NCBI RefSeq assembly: GCF_003332885.2
Contig: NZ_QOWJ01000018.1
Coordinates: 1 to 64,000, forward strand
From: Paracnuella aquatica
GTDB taxonomy: Bacteria; Bacteroidota; Bacteroidia; Chitinophagales; Chitinophagaceae
Length of the DNA stretch: 64,000 nt
Direction of reading: 5' to 3'
The position numbers and the translations under genes were made by a program. Positions 36,732 through 44,619 of this stretch are shown in pieces (positions within the stretch are counted from its first letter, which is position 1; each line of letters opens with the position of its first letter). The notes beneath the pieces are model-generated. The model had not been told where the DNA came from. It did not search any database and saw only the letters and a list, made by a program, of their open reading frames with translations.

Positions 36732-37301
36732 CTACTTCCTGATCACCACCGGTGTTCCTACTTGTATGTAGCTGTACACTTCCTGCACGTCGGAGTTTTT
36801 GAGGGCAATGCACCCATTGGTCCAGTTCTTAAACCGGTCAATCATAAACTCGTCGTTGGGCCAGGTGCCGTGTATGCCTATGCCGCCGCCCGGCGACGCA
36901 TTGCGCGGCACCTGGCCTTTGCGTTTCCACTCTTCAAAACGGGCTTTGTGGGCCGGCGTGGGGTAATCCAGCGCCAGGAAACGGCTCCACTTAGCATGCG
37001 GCCGCTTGTCCACGATCCGGAAACTTCCTTCCGGCGTCAGCTTGTCGCCTTCCACTTTTTTGTCGGCCAGTGGGTTGGCGCCAAACACCACGGGGTAAGT
37101 GGCGTACCAGCCTTTGGCATCGTACACATGCAGTTCGTAATCCGATTTATCGATGACGATGGAAACAGGCCCGCTGGGCAAGGCAGCGCCCCGGTAGCTG
37201 GCCGATGTAACGGTGATGGCCTTTTTGGAAGTGCGGGTCATTTTACCGGCAAATACCATAGTTCCCAAGAGCAATGCGGCACAAAAAAGGGTGGTTTTCA
37301 T
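36732..37301 (-). CDS. Secreted L,D-transpeptidase (YkuD family)
   Basis: A 189-residue protein with a signal peptide (MKTTLFCAALLLGTMVFAG) and a YkuD domain. VSIVIDKSDYELHVYDAKGWYATYPVVFGANP begins the domain, IGIHGTWPNDEFMID holds the conserved histidine, and NWTNGCIALKNSDVQEVYSYI holds the catalytic cysteine. It probably makes 3-3 cross-links or modifies peptidoglycan in the periplasm. The ATG at 37301 starts the signal peptide. Confidence 0.9.
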   Translation of the reverse strand: MKTTLFCAALLLGTMVFAGKMTRTSKKAITVTSASYRGAALPSGPVSIVIDKSDYELHVYDAKGWYATYPVVFGANPLADKKVEGDKLTPEGSFRIVDKRPHAKWSRFLALDYPTPAHKARFEEWKRKGQVPRNASPGGGIGIHGTWPNDEFMIDRFKNWTNGCIALKNSDVQEVYSYIQVGTPVVIRK

Positions 37302-37470
37302 AAATCTGCGTTCGAGGGTTAGCGGTGCTGAAGGTGTAACGCAAGAATAGGATTTTTTATTTTTCAATGGCGCCTATTTGGCTAAATGAAAACAAAATGC
37401 GGCTGACAAAATAAATGCTCCCCGTTCAAAAGCACGCCCATCATCTGACGACTTCCGCTTCCACAGTGTC

Positions 37471-37555
37471 GTCATGCCGAACTTGTTTCGGCAGCTCCTT
37501 CAATCGCCGGAATTTTCTGAGTGTGCAGGAGATGCCGAAACAAGTTCGGCATGAC
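37471..37555. repeat. Gene-less hairpin with GIY-YIG-unit ends (family B)
   Basis: GTCATGCCGAACTTG... (37471-37497) and its complement (37529-37555) have the same sequence as the ends of the unit at 31557-31999, with about 30 bases between and no gene. It resembles a non-autonomous (MITE- or REP-like) derivative and lies between the L,D-transpeptidase gene and the outer-membrane protein terminator. Confidence 0.85.
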
Positions 37556-37585
37556 AAGTACGCTGATCGTAGAGCACTCAATAAA

Positions 37586-37621
37586 CCAAAAGCCCCTTCC
37601 GCAATCGGAAGGGGCTTTTGG
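37586..37621 (-). terminator. Strong terminator after the outer-membrane protein gene
   Basis: A 15-bp perfect stem (37586-37600 with 37607-37621, core AGCCCCTTCC) with a 6-base loop lies 20 bases past the minus-strand stop at 37641. Confidence 0.9.
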
Positions 37622-37640
37622 TATAGTGCAATTTGGCCTA

Positions 37641-38486
37641 TTAAAAATAGCTGAGGCGGATGCCGATGTTGTACGGGGTTTGGTCGAGGCCTTTTTCCCA
37701 CATGCTTTTGGTAGCATAAGAACCATACAGCCGCACCACGCCCAGGCTCAGTTCGCCGATGTACGACACTTTGAATTTGCGCAGGTCGAAGTTGTCGTGG
37801 TTTTTGTCGATATCGTTGTCGTTGGTTTTAAACTTCTGGCGGGCCGAGTAGAGGTAGCCGCCGCTTACACCGGCTGCAAAGCCAAAGCCTTTTTCGCGTT
37901 TGGGGGTAAAGTTGAAGTTCAGCATCAGCGGCACGGTTACATAGTCGGCAGCCAGCTTGTTCTTTTTCAGGTTGGTGAGTGTGGCATCTTTTACAATGCG
38001 GGTGGGGTTTTCTTCCAGGCGCACCTGCCTGTCGTCGAAGCGGTAGTTGTTCAGTTCCACGCCCAGGCCATATTTCAGGCTCACGGCGTTTTGGATCAGT
38101 TTTACTTTTTGCATAAACACCCACAGGTTCACGTTGATCGATTTGCCGGTGCGCAGTTCCAGGCCATCTTTGTCAAAGCCGGGGGCAAATGCCTGTGCTG
38201 CCGGCGAGCTGTAGTTGGTGTTATCGCTCCAGTTGGCAAAACCTAGGTCCACGATCCACCAGTTGGTGTTTACCTTGCTGTTCGATTTGCGTACGGGTTT
38301 TACGCGAATCTCACCGTCCTGTCCTTTTTCGCCGGGTGCATTTTTGCGGATGATGACCATGCCGCCAATCCGCACGGTATCGGCCTGCTCTTGTTTGGTG
38401 GTGTCGGTTTGGGCTGATGCTGCAAAGCCAATCGAGAGTGCACACAGGGCCAGGGCTATTCGTTTCATTGTACTGATCTTTTTCAT
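37641..38486 (-). CDS. Outer-membrane beta-barrel protein
   Basis: A 281-residue protein with a signal peptide (ATG at 38486 or 38468; MKRIALALCALSIGFAASAQ), a charged N-terminal stretch (GGMVIIRKNAPGEKGQDGEIRVKP) and alternating amphipathic strands. It ends GIRLSYF, with the terminal aromatic typical of barrel insertion. It looks like a small porin or outer-membrane protein of the PorT/OmpW-like kind found in Bacteroidota. It lies downstream of an anti-sigma and ECF sigma gene on the same strand, so it may be a member or target of that cassette. Confidence 0.82.
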   Translation of the reverse strand: MKKISTMKRIALALCALSIGFAASAQTDTTKQEQADTVRIGGMVIIRKNAPGEKGQDGEIRVKPVRKSNSKVNTNWWIVDLGFANWSDNTNYSSPAAQAFAPGFDKDGLELRTGKSINVNLWVFMQKVKLIQNAVSLKYGLGVELNNYRFDDRQVRLEENPTRIVKDATLTNLKKNKLAADYVTVPLMLNFNFTPKREKGFGFAAGVSGGYLYSARQKFKTNDNDIDKNHDNFDLRKFKVSYIGELSLGVVRLYGSYATKSMWEKGLDQTPYNIGIRLSYF

Positions 38487-38610
38487 ATTGCGGGGTTTAC
38501 TTGTTTTGGTTAACTATTTTTTTATTCGGGTTTGTTTCTTTCAGGCAAAAGCCGGACCCTGCAAAGCGGGGCCCTGCACTGGCTTTTGTTCCAAAAAATT
38601 TTGTGGTTGA

Positions 38611-39720
38611 TTATTTCAGCTTGATGGCCACCGCCCCAATGATCAGTTCGTCTTCTTCGTTGGTGGCATCAATCCCGGTTCTGCGTTCTACCAGGCGAGT
38701 GGCTTTGCGCAGCAGGGATTTCAGGTTGTTTTTATTATTGCCACGGTCTTCGCTGTCGTTGGCCGATGCGTAACTGGGCTGCGCAACCGTGTTTGTAGTG
38801 TTATACGTTTCAACATTGGGAGATGTTACAGCTGATGCAGCATCTTTTTTCGGCGCATCCTGTACCGGCACCGGCAGGTTGTTGCTGCGCATTGGCTGGG
38901 CCATCGGCTCGTTGTAAGCAATGATATGATCGTTGGCAGTAGGCTCGGGAATGATCACTTGCTGCACGGCTGCCTTTTTGGCTACGCCGGGTGCTGCTTT
39001 GGCTTTTGCCGGCGGAGCAGCCTGGGCCAGTTGCATGTCCGGTGCCGGGTTGGCCTCAATTACTTTATTTCCGGGTGTTGCTGGTTCAGTTTCCGGTTGG
39101 GCGCCTTTTGCCATTTGAGTGCCGGGCTCAGTGGCTGCGGTTGCGGGTTTTGTTGCCCGTACATTGGTGTTGGCCACTGCCGGTGCGTTTGTAAGCTGTT
39201 CGTCATCCTGCATCCACCACACCAGTCCCATCGACGCAATGATCAACACAGCGGCGGCAATGCGCAGGGCCGGTGCGAAACCAATGCGCCGAACAGTGTG
39301 CCGGTACAGGCTATCCTTGTCGGGACAGGGAATTACTTCGGCAGGGTTGCTTTTTGTGCGCAGCAGCCATTGAAACTGCTGGTTGTATGCCTCATCCTTT
39401 TTCAGGCGCTGCACTACTTTGTCTTTTGCTGCCTCATCCAGCTCACCGTCCACATGCAGCAGCAGGTCTTCGTCTACCAGGCTGCCGGCCATGTTGGCGG
39501 AGAGCAGGCTGTCCAGATTGCCAAAGCTCAGCTCCTCGGGTTCCAGTTTGGCCCCCATCAGCATGTCCAGTTCGGCCTGCAGTTCTGGGTTGGCCAGCAC
39601 AAAGGCTTCCACCTGGCTCCGCTCCTGCGGCGTCAGTTCATTGTCCACGTACATCAGGAAAAGCTCCTCGTAGTTATCGCGGGTAATGATGGGGTTTATA
39701 TTGTTTGAATGGATTGACAT
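38611..39720 (-). CDS. Membrane anti-sigma-like protein
   Basis: A 369-residue protein with one membrane segment near residues 165-190 (IAAAVLIIASMGLVWWM). The cytoplasmic part carries two similar modules: YEELFLMYVDNELTPQERSQVEAF (about 18-42) and DEDLLLHVDGELDEAAKDKVVQRL (about 82-105). These are zinc-free versions of the anti-sigma motif. The periplasmic part is long, Ala/Pro/Thr-rich and low-complexity. The gene starts six bases after the sigma factor stop, so it is probably its direct antagonist. Confidence 0.8.
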   Translation of the reverse strand: MSIHSNNINPIITRDNYEELFLMYVDNELTPQERSQVEAFVLANPELQAELDMLMGAKLEPEELSFGNLDSLLSANMAGSLVDEDLLLHVDGELDEAAKDKVVQRLKKDEAYNQQFQWLLRTKSNPAEVIPCPDKDSLYRHTVRRIGFAPALRIAAAVLIIASMGLVWWMQDDEQLTNAPAVANTNVRATKPATAATEPGTQMAKGAQPETEPATPGNKVIEANPAPDMQLAQAAPPAKAKAAPGVAKKAAVQQVIIPEPTANDHIIAYNEPMAQPMRSNNLPVPVQDAPKKDAASAVTSPNVETYNTTNTVAQPSYASANDSEDRGNNKNNLKSLLRKATRLVERRTGIDATNEEDELIIGAVAIKLK

Positions 39721-39726
39721 GGCTTG

Positions 39727-40212
39727 TTACATTACGTTTTCAATTTTTACCAAATACTCCTTCAACTGGATGCGGGCCCGGTGCAGATACACTTTCACCT
39801 GGCTCGACGAAAGGTTCATGATCTGCCCGATCTCTTCGTAGCTGTAGCCTTCGTAGTCTTTCAGCAACACCAGCGACCGCTGCGTTTCCGAAAGGCGGGC
39901 CAGCGCATCTTCCAGCACTTTCCGCACATTGGCTACCGGCTTGTTGGATACACGCAGGTCATCGGAAAACTCCTCCCTGAGGTACACCCGCTTTGCTTTG
40001 CGCAGGTGATCGATCATGGCGTTGTAGGCTACCGTAAACAGGTAGGATTTGCTTTTGGCAGCATCCACTTCTTCACGGGCTATCCAGAGTTTTTCAAATG
40101 CCGTTTGCACCACATCACGGGCATCTTCCTCATGTTTGAGGTTTTTGACAATAAAGCGAAACACGTTGTCCGCCCATTGCCGCACACAGTCATTGTAATC
40201 TTTTTCTGTCAT
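39727..40212 (-). CDS. ECF-type RNA polymerase sigma factor
   Basis: A 161-residue sigma-70 family protein. The sigma2 region is seen in RFIVKNLKHEEDARDVVQTAFEKLWIAREEV and KSYLFTVAYNAMIDHLRK; the sigma4 region in LSETQRSLVLLKDYEGYSYEEIGQIMNLSSSQVKVYLHRARIQLKEYL. It lacks other sigma regions, as ECF factors do. It heads a cassette with the anti-sigma-like and outer-membrane protein genes. Confidence 0.92.
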   Translation of the reverse strand: MTEKDYNDCVRQWADNVFRFIVKNLKHEEDARDVVQTAFEKLWIAREEVDAAKSKSYLFTVAYNAMIDHLRKAKRVYLREEFSDDLRVSNKPVANVRKVLEDALARLSETQRSLVLLKDYEGYSYEEIGQIMNLSSSQVKVYLHRARIQLKEYLVKIENVM

Positions 40213-40313
40213 AAACAGCAGGTAAAAATTGGCTTCGTACAGTTGTGTTACGCCTGACGAATGAAATAGTTACAAAGAGCGGAAAAAATTTCTAGAAATA
40301 ATAGAGAGGGAGT

Positions 40314-40490
40314 GGATTTACGATTGACGATTTTGGATTGACGATTGGGGAACAGCCACTGTGGAATTGGACTGTTTTGCTCCGGCTGCCGGAACTGCCC
40401 TTCCAACGCGACCGTGAATCTGAAATCACAAATCCGAAATCCGCAATCGTAAATCGGCAATCGTCAATCCGCAATCCGCAATCCTTTCGT
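40314..40490. repeat. Word-repeat region (GATTGACGATTTTGG; CCGCAATCGTAAATC)
   Basis: TTTACGATTGACGATTTTGGATTGACGATTGGGG (in 40317-40350) is followed by many complementary words at 40421-40482 (GAAATCACAAATCCG, GCAATCGTAAATCGG, GTCAATCCGCAATCC). The region lies between the sigma gene and the next minus-strand gene and runs into the 3' end of the latter, supplying its last codons and stop. Closely similar words occur at 41126-41258. Confidence 0.7.
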
Positions 40491-41096
40491 TTCTTCCACC
40501 AGCAGCGCACAGGGCTGGTACCGGCTTTCGGTTTGGGACAGGGTATGGAGCAGGCGGGCAATGCGCTGCGGGCCAATTTGTTGGGCCCATTCAAAGGGGC
40601 CGTAGGGGTAGGCGGTGCCCAGCTTCATGGCTGTGTCGATGGCCTCGCGGGTGGCAATGCCTTCGGAAAGGGTGAAATAAGCTTCGTTGATGATGGCGGC
40701 AATAATGCGGGCCGATACCATGCCGGGCACATCAGGCGTCCACTCGGGCTGCTTGCCCAAAAGCTGGAGTGCCCCGGTTATTTGCTGCCTGGCGGGCTCA
40801 GTTCCGCCGCATACTTCCGCCACGTTGCCCGAAAGAAAGGTGGACCAGGCATTGATGCGTACAAAAGGCGGCGGCAGTGTGGCGACTGGCGCTACAGCAT
40901 TTACCAAAATGGCTTTGCCGCCAAGTGCTGACAGCAGCGGCAGGTGCTGCGCTTCGTTGTCTTCAAACAGCAGGTCGACGTATACATCGGCAGTAGCCGC
41001 AGCCAGCGCCTGTGGCGTTTCTGTAAAAAATACATCGGGCCCTGTGGCGCCCAGTTCCTGCCGCTGCCCCTCCGAACAAAGTACCGCTACCTGCAT
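40464..41096 (-). CDS. Reduced 3-hydroxyacyl-CoA dehydrogenase-like protein
   Basis: A 210-residue protein. The C-terminal half (DVPGMVSARIIAAIINEAYFTLSEGIATREAIDTAMKLGTAYPYGPFEWA) matches the dimerisation domain of 3-hydroxybutyryl-CoA dehydrogenases. The N-terminal half lacks the GxGxxG NAD motif and most of the first Rossmann strands, beginning MQVAVLCSEGQRQELGATGP. It is shorter than the usual 280-300 residues and may be inactive or have a different role. Its last residues and stop codon are encoded by the word-repeat region, suggesting the end was replaced. Confidence 0.75.
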   Translation of the reverse strand: MQVAVLCSEGQRQELGATGPDVFFTETPQALAAATADVYVDLLFEDNEAQHLPLLSALGGKAILVNAVAPVATLPPPFVRINAWSTFLSGNVAEVCGGTEPARQQITGALQLLGKQPEWTPDVPGMVSARIIAAIINEAYFTLSEGIATREAIDTAMKLGTAYPYGPFEWAQQIGPQRIARLLHTLSQTESRYQPCALLVEETKGLRIAD

Positions 41097-41125
41097 GCAA
41101 TCCCATTTTGCTACAAAGATGGAGC

Positions 41126-41258
41126 GATTTACGATTGACGATTTTGGAATTACGATTGGGGCGGACTTCGGATTTAAGATTTCGGACCCTTAACCAACAA
41201 TTGAAACATGCTGCACAGCCTGGATTCCGAAATCCGAAATCCCCAATCCGAAATCTGA
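41126..41258. repeat. Word-repeat region between divergent genes
   Basis: GATTTACGATTGACGATTTTGGAATTACGATTGGGG (in 41128-41160), then TTCGGATTTAAGATTTCGG, face TTCCGAAATCCGAAATCCCC and AATCCGAAATC words (41226-41257). It is a second copy of the pattern at 40314-40490 and lies just before ridA. Confidence 0.65.
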
Positions 41259-41291
41259 AAATTGCGTTACTTCGCCCTCACAAGAACTAAT

Positions 41292-41672
41292 ATGGAACGC
41301 ACAATTATACAAACCACCAACGCACCAGAACCCATCGGACCTTATAACCAGGCGGTGCTGGTAAATGGCACGTTATACATTTCCGGACAAATTTGCCTGG
41401 ACCCAACAACCAACACACTCAAAAACCGCGACATCCAGGAAGAAACGCACCAATGCATGCAAAACCTGAAAGCGGTGCTGTACGAAGCCGGCATGAGCTT
41501 CGACAACGTGGTTAAGACCACCATCTTTATTACCGACATGCACCAGTTCAGCGAGATCAACGAGATCTATGGCAAATATTTTCACGGCAACTTCCCGGCC
41601 CGCGAAACCGTGCAGGTAGCCGCGCTGCCCCGCTTCGTGAACGTGGAGATCAGCATGATTGCGGTGAAATAA
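41292..41672 (+). CDS. ridA: RidA-family enamine/imine deaminase
   Basis: A 126-residue RidA (YjgF) protein that hydrolyses reactive enamines and imines such as 2-aminoacrylate. Conserved parts: APEPIGPYNQAVLVNGTLYISGQICLDP, NLKAVLYEAGMSFDNVVKTTIFITDM, and the active-site region PARETVQVAALPRFVNVEISMIA with its arginine and glutamate. The ATG at 41292 is the conserved start. It is transcribed alone and followed by a terminator. Confidence 0.95.
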   Translation: MERTIIQTTNAPEPIGPYNQAVLVNGTLYISGQICLDPTTNTLKNRDIQEETHQCMQNLKAVLYEAGMSFDNVVKTTIFITDMHQFSEINEIYGKYFHGNFPARETVQVAALPRFVNVEISMIAVK

Positions 41673-41722
41673 CGCACAGCGGTTTTTAAAAAATCCATGT
41701 GTTGTTGCACTAAAAAATAAAC

Positions 41723-41743
41723 GCCCCTTTTCGGGGCTTTTCT
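41723..41743 (+). terminator. Terminator after ridA
   Basis: A short GC-rich stem (GCCCC with GGGGC, loop TTTTC) is followed by TTTTCT, 50 bases after the ridA stop. Confidence 0.7.
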
Positions 41744-41872
41744 GTTCATCATCGTGTTGTTTTAAGAAAATGGAACGCAGCGGAAAAGCAGGCAACTTTT
41801 TGCTTTTGACTTTTGCCTTTTAACTTAACCGAATTCTTTCTTTTTCTTACCTCCCCACTAACACCCTTGCCA

Positions 41873-43417
41873 ATGAAGCCCCTATTCCTATTCTTTTTTA
41901 TGGCTTTAATCCAGGTTGGCGCTACCCAGAAAACTGTTGCCACACCCGATGTGGTGTATGGCGAGCTATTTACCGACGTGCAACTTTCCCGCATTTTCCC
42001 CGACAACAAAACCTTTGTGGACTGCGTGCCCAAACGCGACCCCGCGGCCATTGTGGCCGATTACCGGCGCATTAAGGCCAACCCGGCCATCCGCTTTAGC
42101 CTAGAGCTGTTTGTACAGGAAAATTTTTATGTGCCGTCAACGCCGGCCTCGGGTTACAAAAGCACAGAGCCCGACGTGGCGCAACACCTGAAAGAGTTGT
42201 GGACCGTGCTGAAACGCGGCAACGATTCGGTAGTGCGGGGTTCATCACTGCTGCCCCTGCCCCACCCCTACATTGTACCCGGTGGCCGCTTCCGCGAAAT
42301 TTATTATTGGGACTCTTATTTTACCATGCTGGGCCTGCGCGAAAGTGGCGAAGGCGATATGATCGAACACATGGTGCGCAATTTTGCCTACCTGATCAAC
42401 ACCTACGGGCATATCCCCAATGGAAACAGGTCGTATTATTTAAGCCGGTCGCAACCCCCGTTTTTTGCCTTGATGGTGCGCATGCTGGCGGGCATCAAAG
42501 GCGATGCGGTGTACACCGAAATGTTGCCCGCCCTGCAGGGCGAATGGGATTACTGGATGGACAAAACCGGTCCTACAAAGCATGTGGTGCGCATGCCCGA
42601 CGGCAGCCTGCTCAACCGCTATTACGATCAGCTGGACAAGCCGCGGCAGGAATCGTATGCCGAAGATGTGGCTACCGCAAAAGAGGCTGGCAATAAAAAA
42701 GGCATTTACCGCCACCTGCGCTCCGGTGCCGAAAGCGGGTGGGATTTCAGCAGCCGCTGGTTTGCCGATGGGCAAAACATCAGTACCATTCAAACCACCA
42801 ATATTATCCCGGTTGACCTGAATGCGTTGTTGTTTGCGCTGGAAGAAACACTGGCATTGGCTTATGAACAAAACGGCGATGCCGCAAAAGCACAACGCTA
42901 CCGCGATGCAGCAGCGGCACGTAAAAAAGCCATCAACAAATATTGCTGGTCGGTGGCCATGGGTTGGTACACCGATTACAACATTACTACGTTCCGGCAC
43001 ACCCGCACCTGGACGCTGGCCGGACTGGTGCCTTTTTTCCTGAATGTGGCGCCGCAAAACCATATTTATATTGCTGCGCAAAACACAAAGCAGCGGTTTT
43101 TAAAACCTGGCGGCCTCATTACCACCGATCAGCGCACCGGCCAGCAATGGGATGCGCCCAACGGCTGGGCGCCGCTGCAATGGATGGCCATTGTTGGTTT
43201 TGAAAATTATGCACAGCCGCAACTGGCCCGCACCATTGCGGAGCGCTGGCTGCAACTGAATACCGATGTATATAAACGCACCGGTAAAATGATGGAGAAA
43301 TACAATGTGGTGGAAACCGACCTCGAAGCCGGTGGCGGTGAATATCCATCGCAGGACGGCTTTGGCTGGACCAACGGCGTGCTGATGGCGATCATTGCGA
43401 AGTATAAGGGATTTTGA
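41873..43417 (+). CDS. treA: Periplasmic trehalase (GH37)
   Basis: Hydrolyses trehalose to two glucose molecules. The 514-residue protein has a signal peptide (MKPLFLFFFMALIQVGATQ) and both trehalase signatures: PGGRFREIYYWDSYFTMLGL and QWDAPNGWAPLQWMAI. SRWFADGQNISTIQTTNIIPVDLNALL and EKYNVVETDLEAGGGEYPSQDGFGWTNGV are also typical GH37 blocks. The ATG at 41873 starts the signal peptide; the frame is open further upstream. Confidence 0.95.
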   Translation: MKPLFLFFFMALIQVGATQKTVATPDVVYGELFTDVQLSRIFPDNKTFVDCVPKRDPAAIVADYRRIKANPAIRFSLELFVQENFYVPSTPASGYKSTEPDVAQHLKELWTVLKRGNDSVVRGSSLLPLPHPYIVPGGRFREIYYWDSYFTMLGLRESGEGDMIEHMVRNFAYLINTYGHIPNGNRSYYLSRSQPPFFALMVRMLAGIKGDAVYTEMLPALQGEWDYWMDKTGPTKHVVRMPDGSLLNRYYDQLDKPRQESYAEDVATAKEAGNKKGIYRHLRSGAESGWDFSSRWFADGQNISTIQTTNIIPVDLNALLFALEETLALAYEQNGDAAKAQRYRDAAAARKKAINKYCWSVAMGWYTDYNITTFRHTRTWTLAGLVPFFLNVAPQNHIYIAAQNTKQRFLKPGGLITTDQRTGQQWDAPNGWAPLQWMAIVGFENYAQPQLARTIAERWLQLNTDVYKRTGKMMEKYNVVETDLEAGGGEYPSQDGFGWTNGVLMAIIAKYKGF

Positions 43418-43419
43418 GG

Positions 43420-43503
43420 AGTCGGAAGACCGAAGTCGGAGGTCGGAAGATGGGTTATAAGTTGGGAGTTGACAGTTTGGAGTTTAAAGTTGGTAGTTGA
43501 TAG
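43420..43503. repeat. Word-repeat tract (GGAAGTCGGA; AGTTGACAGTTTGG)
   Basis: Tandem degenerate copies of GTCGGAAG (43421-43450) are followed by GTTGGGAGTTGACAGTTTGGAG and GTTGGTAGTTGATAG (43460-43502). The second set shares its words with 15998-16147 and 44464-44495. Unlike those, no clear complementary arm was seen nearby. Confidence 0.6.
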
Positions 43504-43539
43504 TGTTGTTGTGCCGTTACTGGAATGCTTTTGCCCATC

Positions 43540-43607
43540 CGTCATTGCGAGGCGCAGCGGTGGGGTTGTAGGTAAATGGGTTTCCCGCGCCGAAGCAATC
43601 CCCTTTC
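43540..43607. repeat. Half copy of the family A palindromic repeat
   Basis: CGTCATTGCGAGGCGCAGCGG followed about 26 bases later by GCGCCGAAGCAATCCCC corresponds to one half of the 181-bp palindrome at 29150-29330 (the complement of its right half, small differences). The opposite half is missing. Confidence 0.85.
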
Positions 43608-43818
43608 ACCTAAGAGGTTAAAAAGGTTCTAATATGTAGTAGTTAAGAGTTGATCTACGATCAACGAAAATGATTTTTACCACAAACCATTATTTGCTAC
43701 CGACAGGCTTGGGCTATGCCCAAATATTTTATGAGCATCGTTATTCTTATTTTTTTGCAAACAACACTGGAGAAATAAAGGCTCTTTAAGTTTTTGGTTT
43801 TGAATTTTGGCTTTCTCA

Positions 43819-44460
43819 CTATCCCCGTGCCACAACACCTGCCACTCTGGCCCTTCGTTTCCATTCCGCCAAACCCGAAACGGCCAACAGCAATAACACC
43901 ACGTAAAACACCGATGTAAACACCAGCCCTTTTACAAAATACAGCGGCACCGATGCTACATTGGTGGCGATCCACCACCACCAGCTCTCCACTTTTTTCC
44001 GGGCCATCAGGTACATACCTGTAAACGCCGTAGCCGATGCAAACGCATCAACCGACGGAATGGCGCCGGCATAAAAGGCTTCTTTTAAATAACGCAATGC
44101 AAAGAAGATAACGAGGTACAACGTTGCAAAAAACAGCAGTTGAAAACGCAGCTCTGGTTTGGTGGAAAAATTAACATGCAGCACATGCTCCTGCCGGTCG
44201 TTGCGGCGGGCCCATAACACCCATCCATAAACGCTCATAATGGTGTAATAGAAATTAACCGCCGCTTCGCCCAACAGATGGTACTTGAAACTGAGGTACA
44301 CATAAATGGTTGTATTGACCAGCCCGGTGGGATACACCCAGATATTTTCCTTTCGCGAAAAATAAACCGATACAATACCCATCACCACGGCAACATACTC
44401 CAGCGCCGTGGTTTGCTGCATGCCGGTTACAAACTGTTGCCAAAAGTCGGGAAAAGACAT
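43819..44460 (-). CDS. pnuC: PnuC-type nicotinamide riboside transporter
   Basis: A 213-residue inner-membrane protein with about seven membrane helices. ALEYVAVVMGIVSVYFSRKENIWVYPTGLVNTTIYVYL and MSVYGWVLWARR are PnuC family features, with the WxxGxxN-like substrate region (WVYPTGLVN). It takes up a vitamin B3 form for NAD synthesis. nadB lies elsewhere in the window; no regulator is adjacent. Confidence 0.9.
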   Translation of the reverse strand: MSFPDFWQQFVTGMQQTTALEYVAVVMGIVSVYFSRKENIWVYPTGLVNTTIYVYLSFKYHLLGEAAVNFYYTIMSVYGWVLWARRNDRQEHVLHVNFSTKPELRFQLLFFATLYLVIFFALRYLKEAFYAGAIPSVDAFASATAFTGMYLMARKKVESWWWWIATNVASVPLYFVKGLVFTSVFYVVLLLLAVSGLAEWKRRARVAGVVARG

Positions 44461-44463
44461 ATA

Positions 44464-44495
44464 TAAGTTGAGAGTTGATAGTTGGGAGTTGACAG
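44464..44495. repeat. Short word-repeat tract upstream of pnuC
   Basis: AAGTTGAGAGTTGATAGTTGGGAGTTGACAG repeats the word AGTTGA/AGTTGG seen at 15998-16147 and 43460-43502, directly before the pnuC start. Confidence 0.55.
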
Positions 44496-44551
44496 TAAGT
44501 GCAAGATGTTAGTAACTGACCATTATAAAAAATTGATTTTGCAAACCCATA

Positions 44552-44582
44552 AAAAAAGCTCCGCCTTTCGGCGAAGCCTTTC
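44552..44582 (-). terminator. Terminator after the Nfu gene
   Basis: AAGCTCCGCC pairs with GGCGAAGCCTT (one mismatch, loop TTTC). The A-run at 44551-44557 gives a U-tract on the minus transcript, 37 bases past the stop at 44620. Confidence 0.75.
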
Positions 44583-44619
44583 CTATAAAATCGATTGAAA
44601 TCAAATTAATCTCAGTTCT

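Larger units (their letters stand above)
43418..43818. other. Gene-free spacer with repeats
   Basis: About 400 bases between trehalase and pnuC. It holds the word-repeat tract GTCGGAAGACCGAAGTCGG and GTTGACAGTTTGGAG (43420-43502) and the half copy of the family A palindrome (43540-43607). The remainder shows no gene. Confidence 0.7.

Noticed and set aside
40314-41258. Word repeats considered as a CRISPR array
   Set aside because: Copies are degenerate, of irregular spacing and partly inverted; there are no constant repeats with equal spacers and no cas genes.
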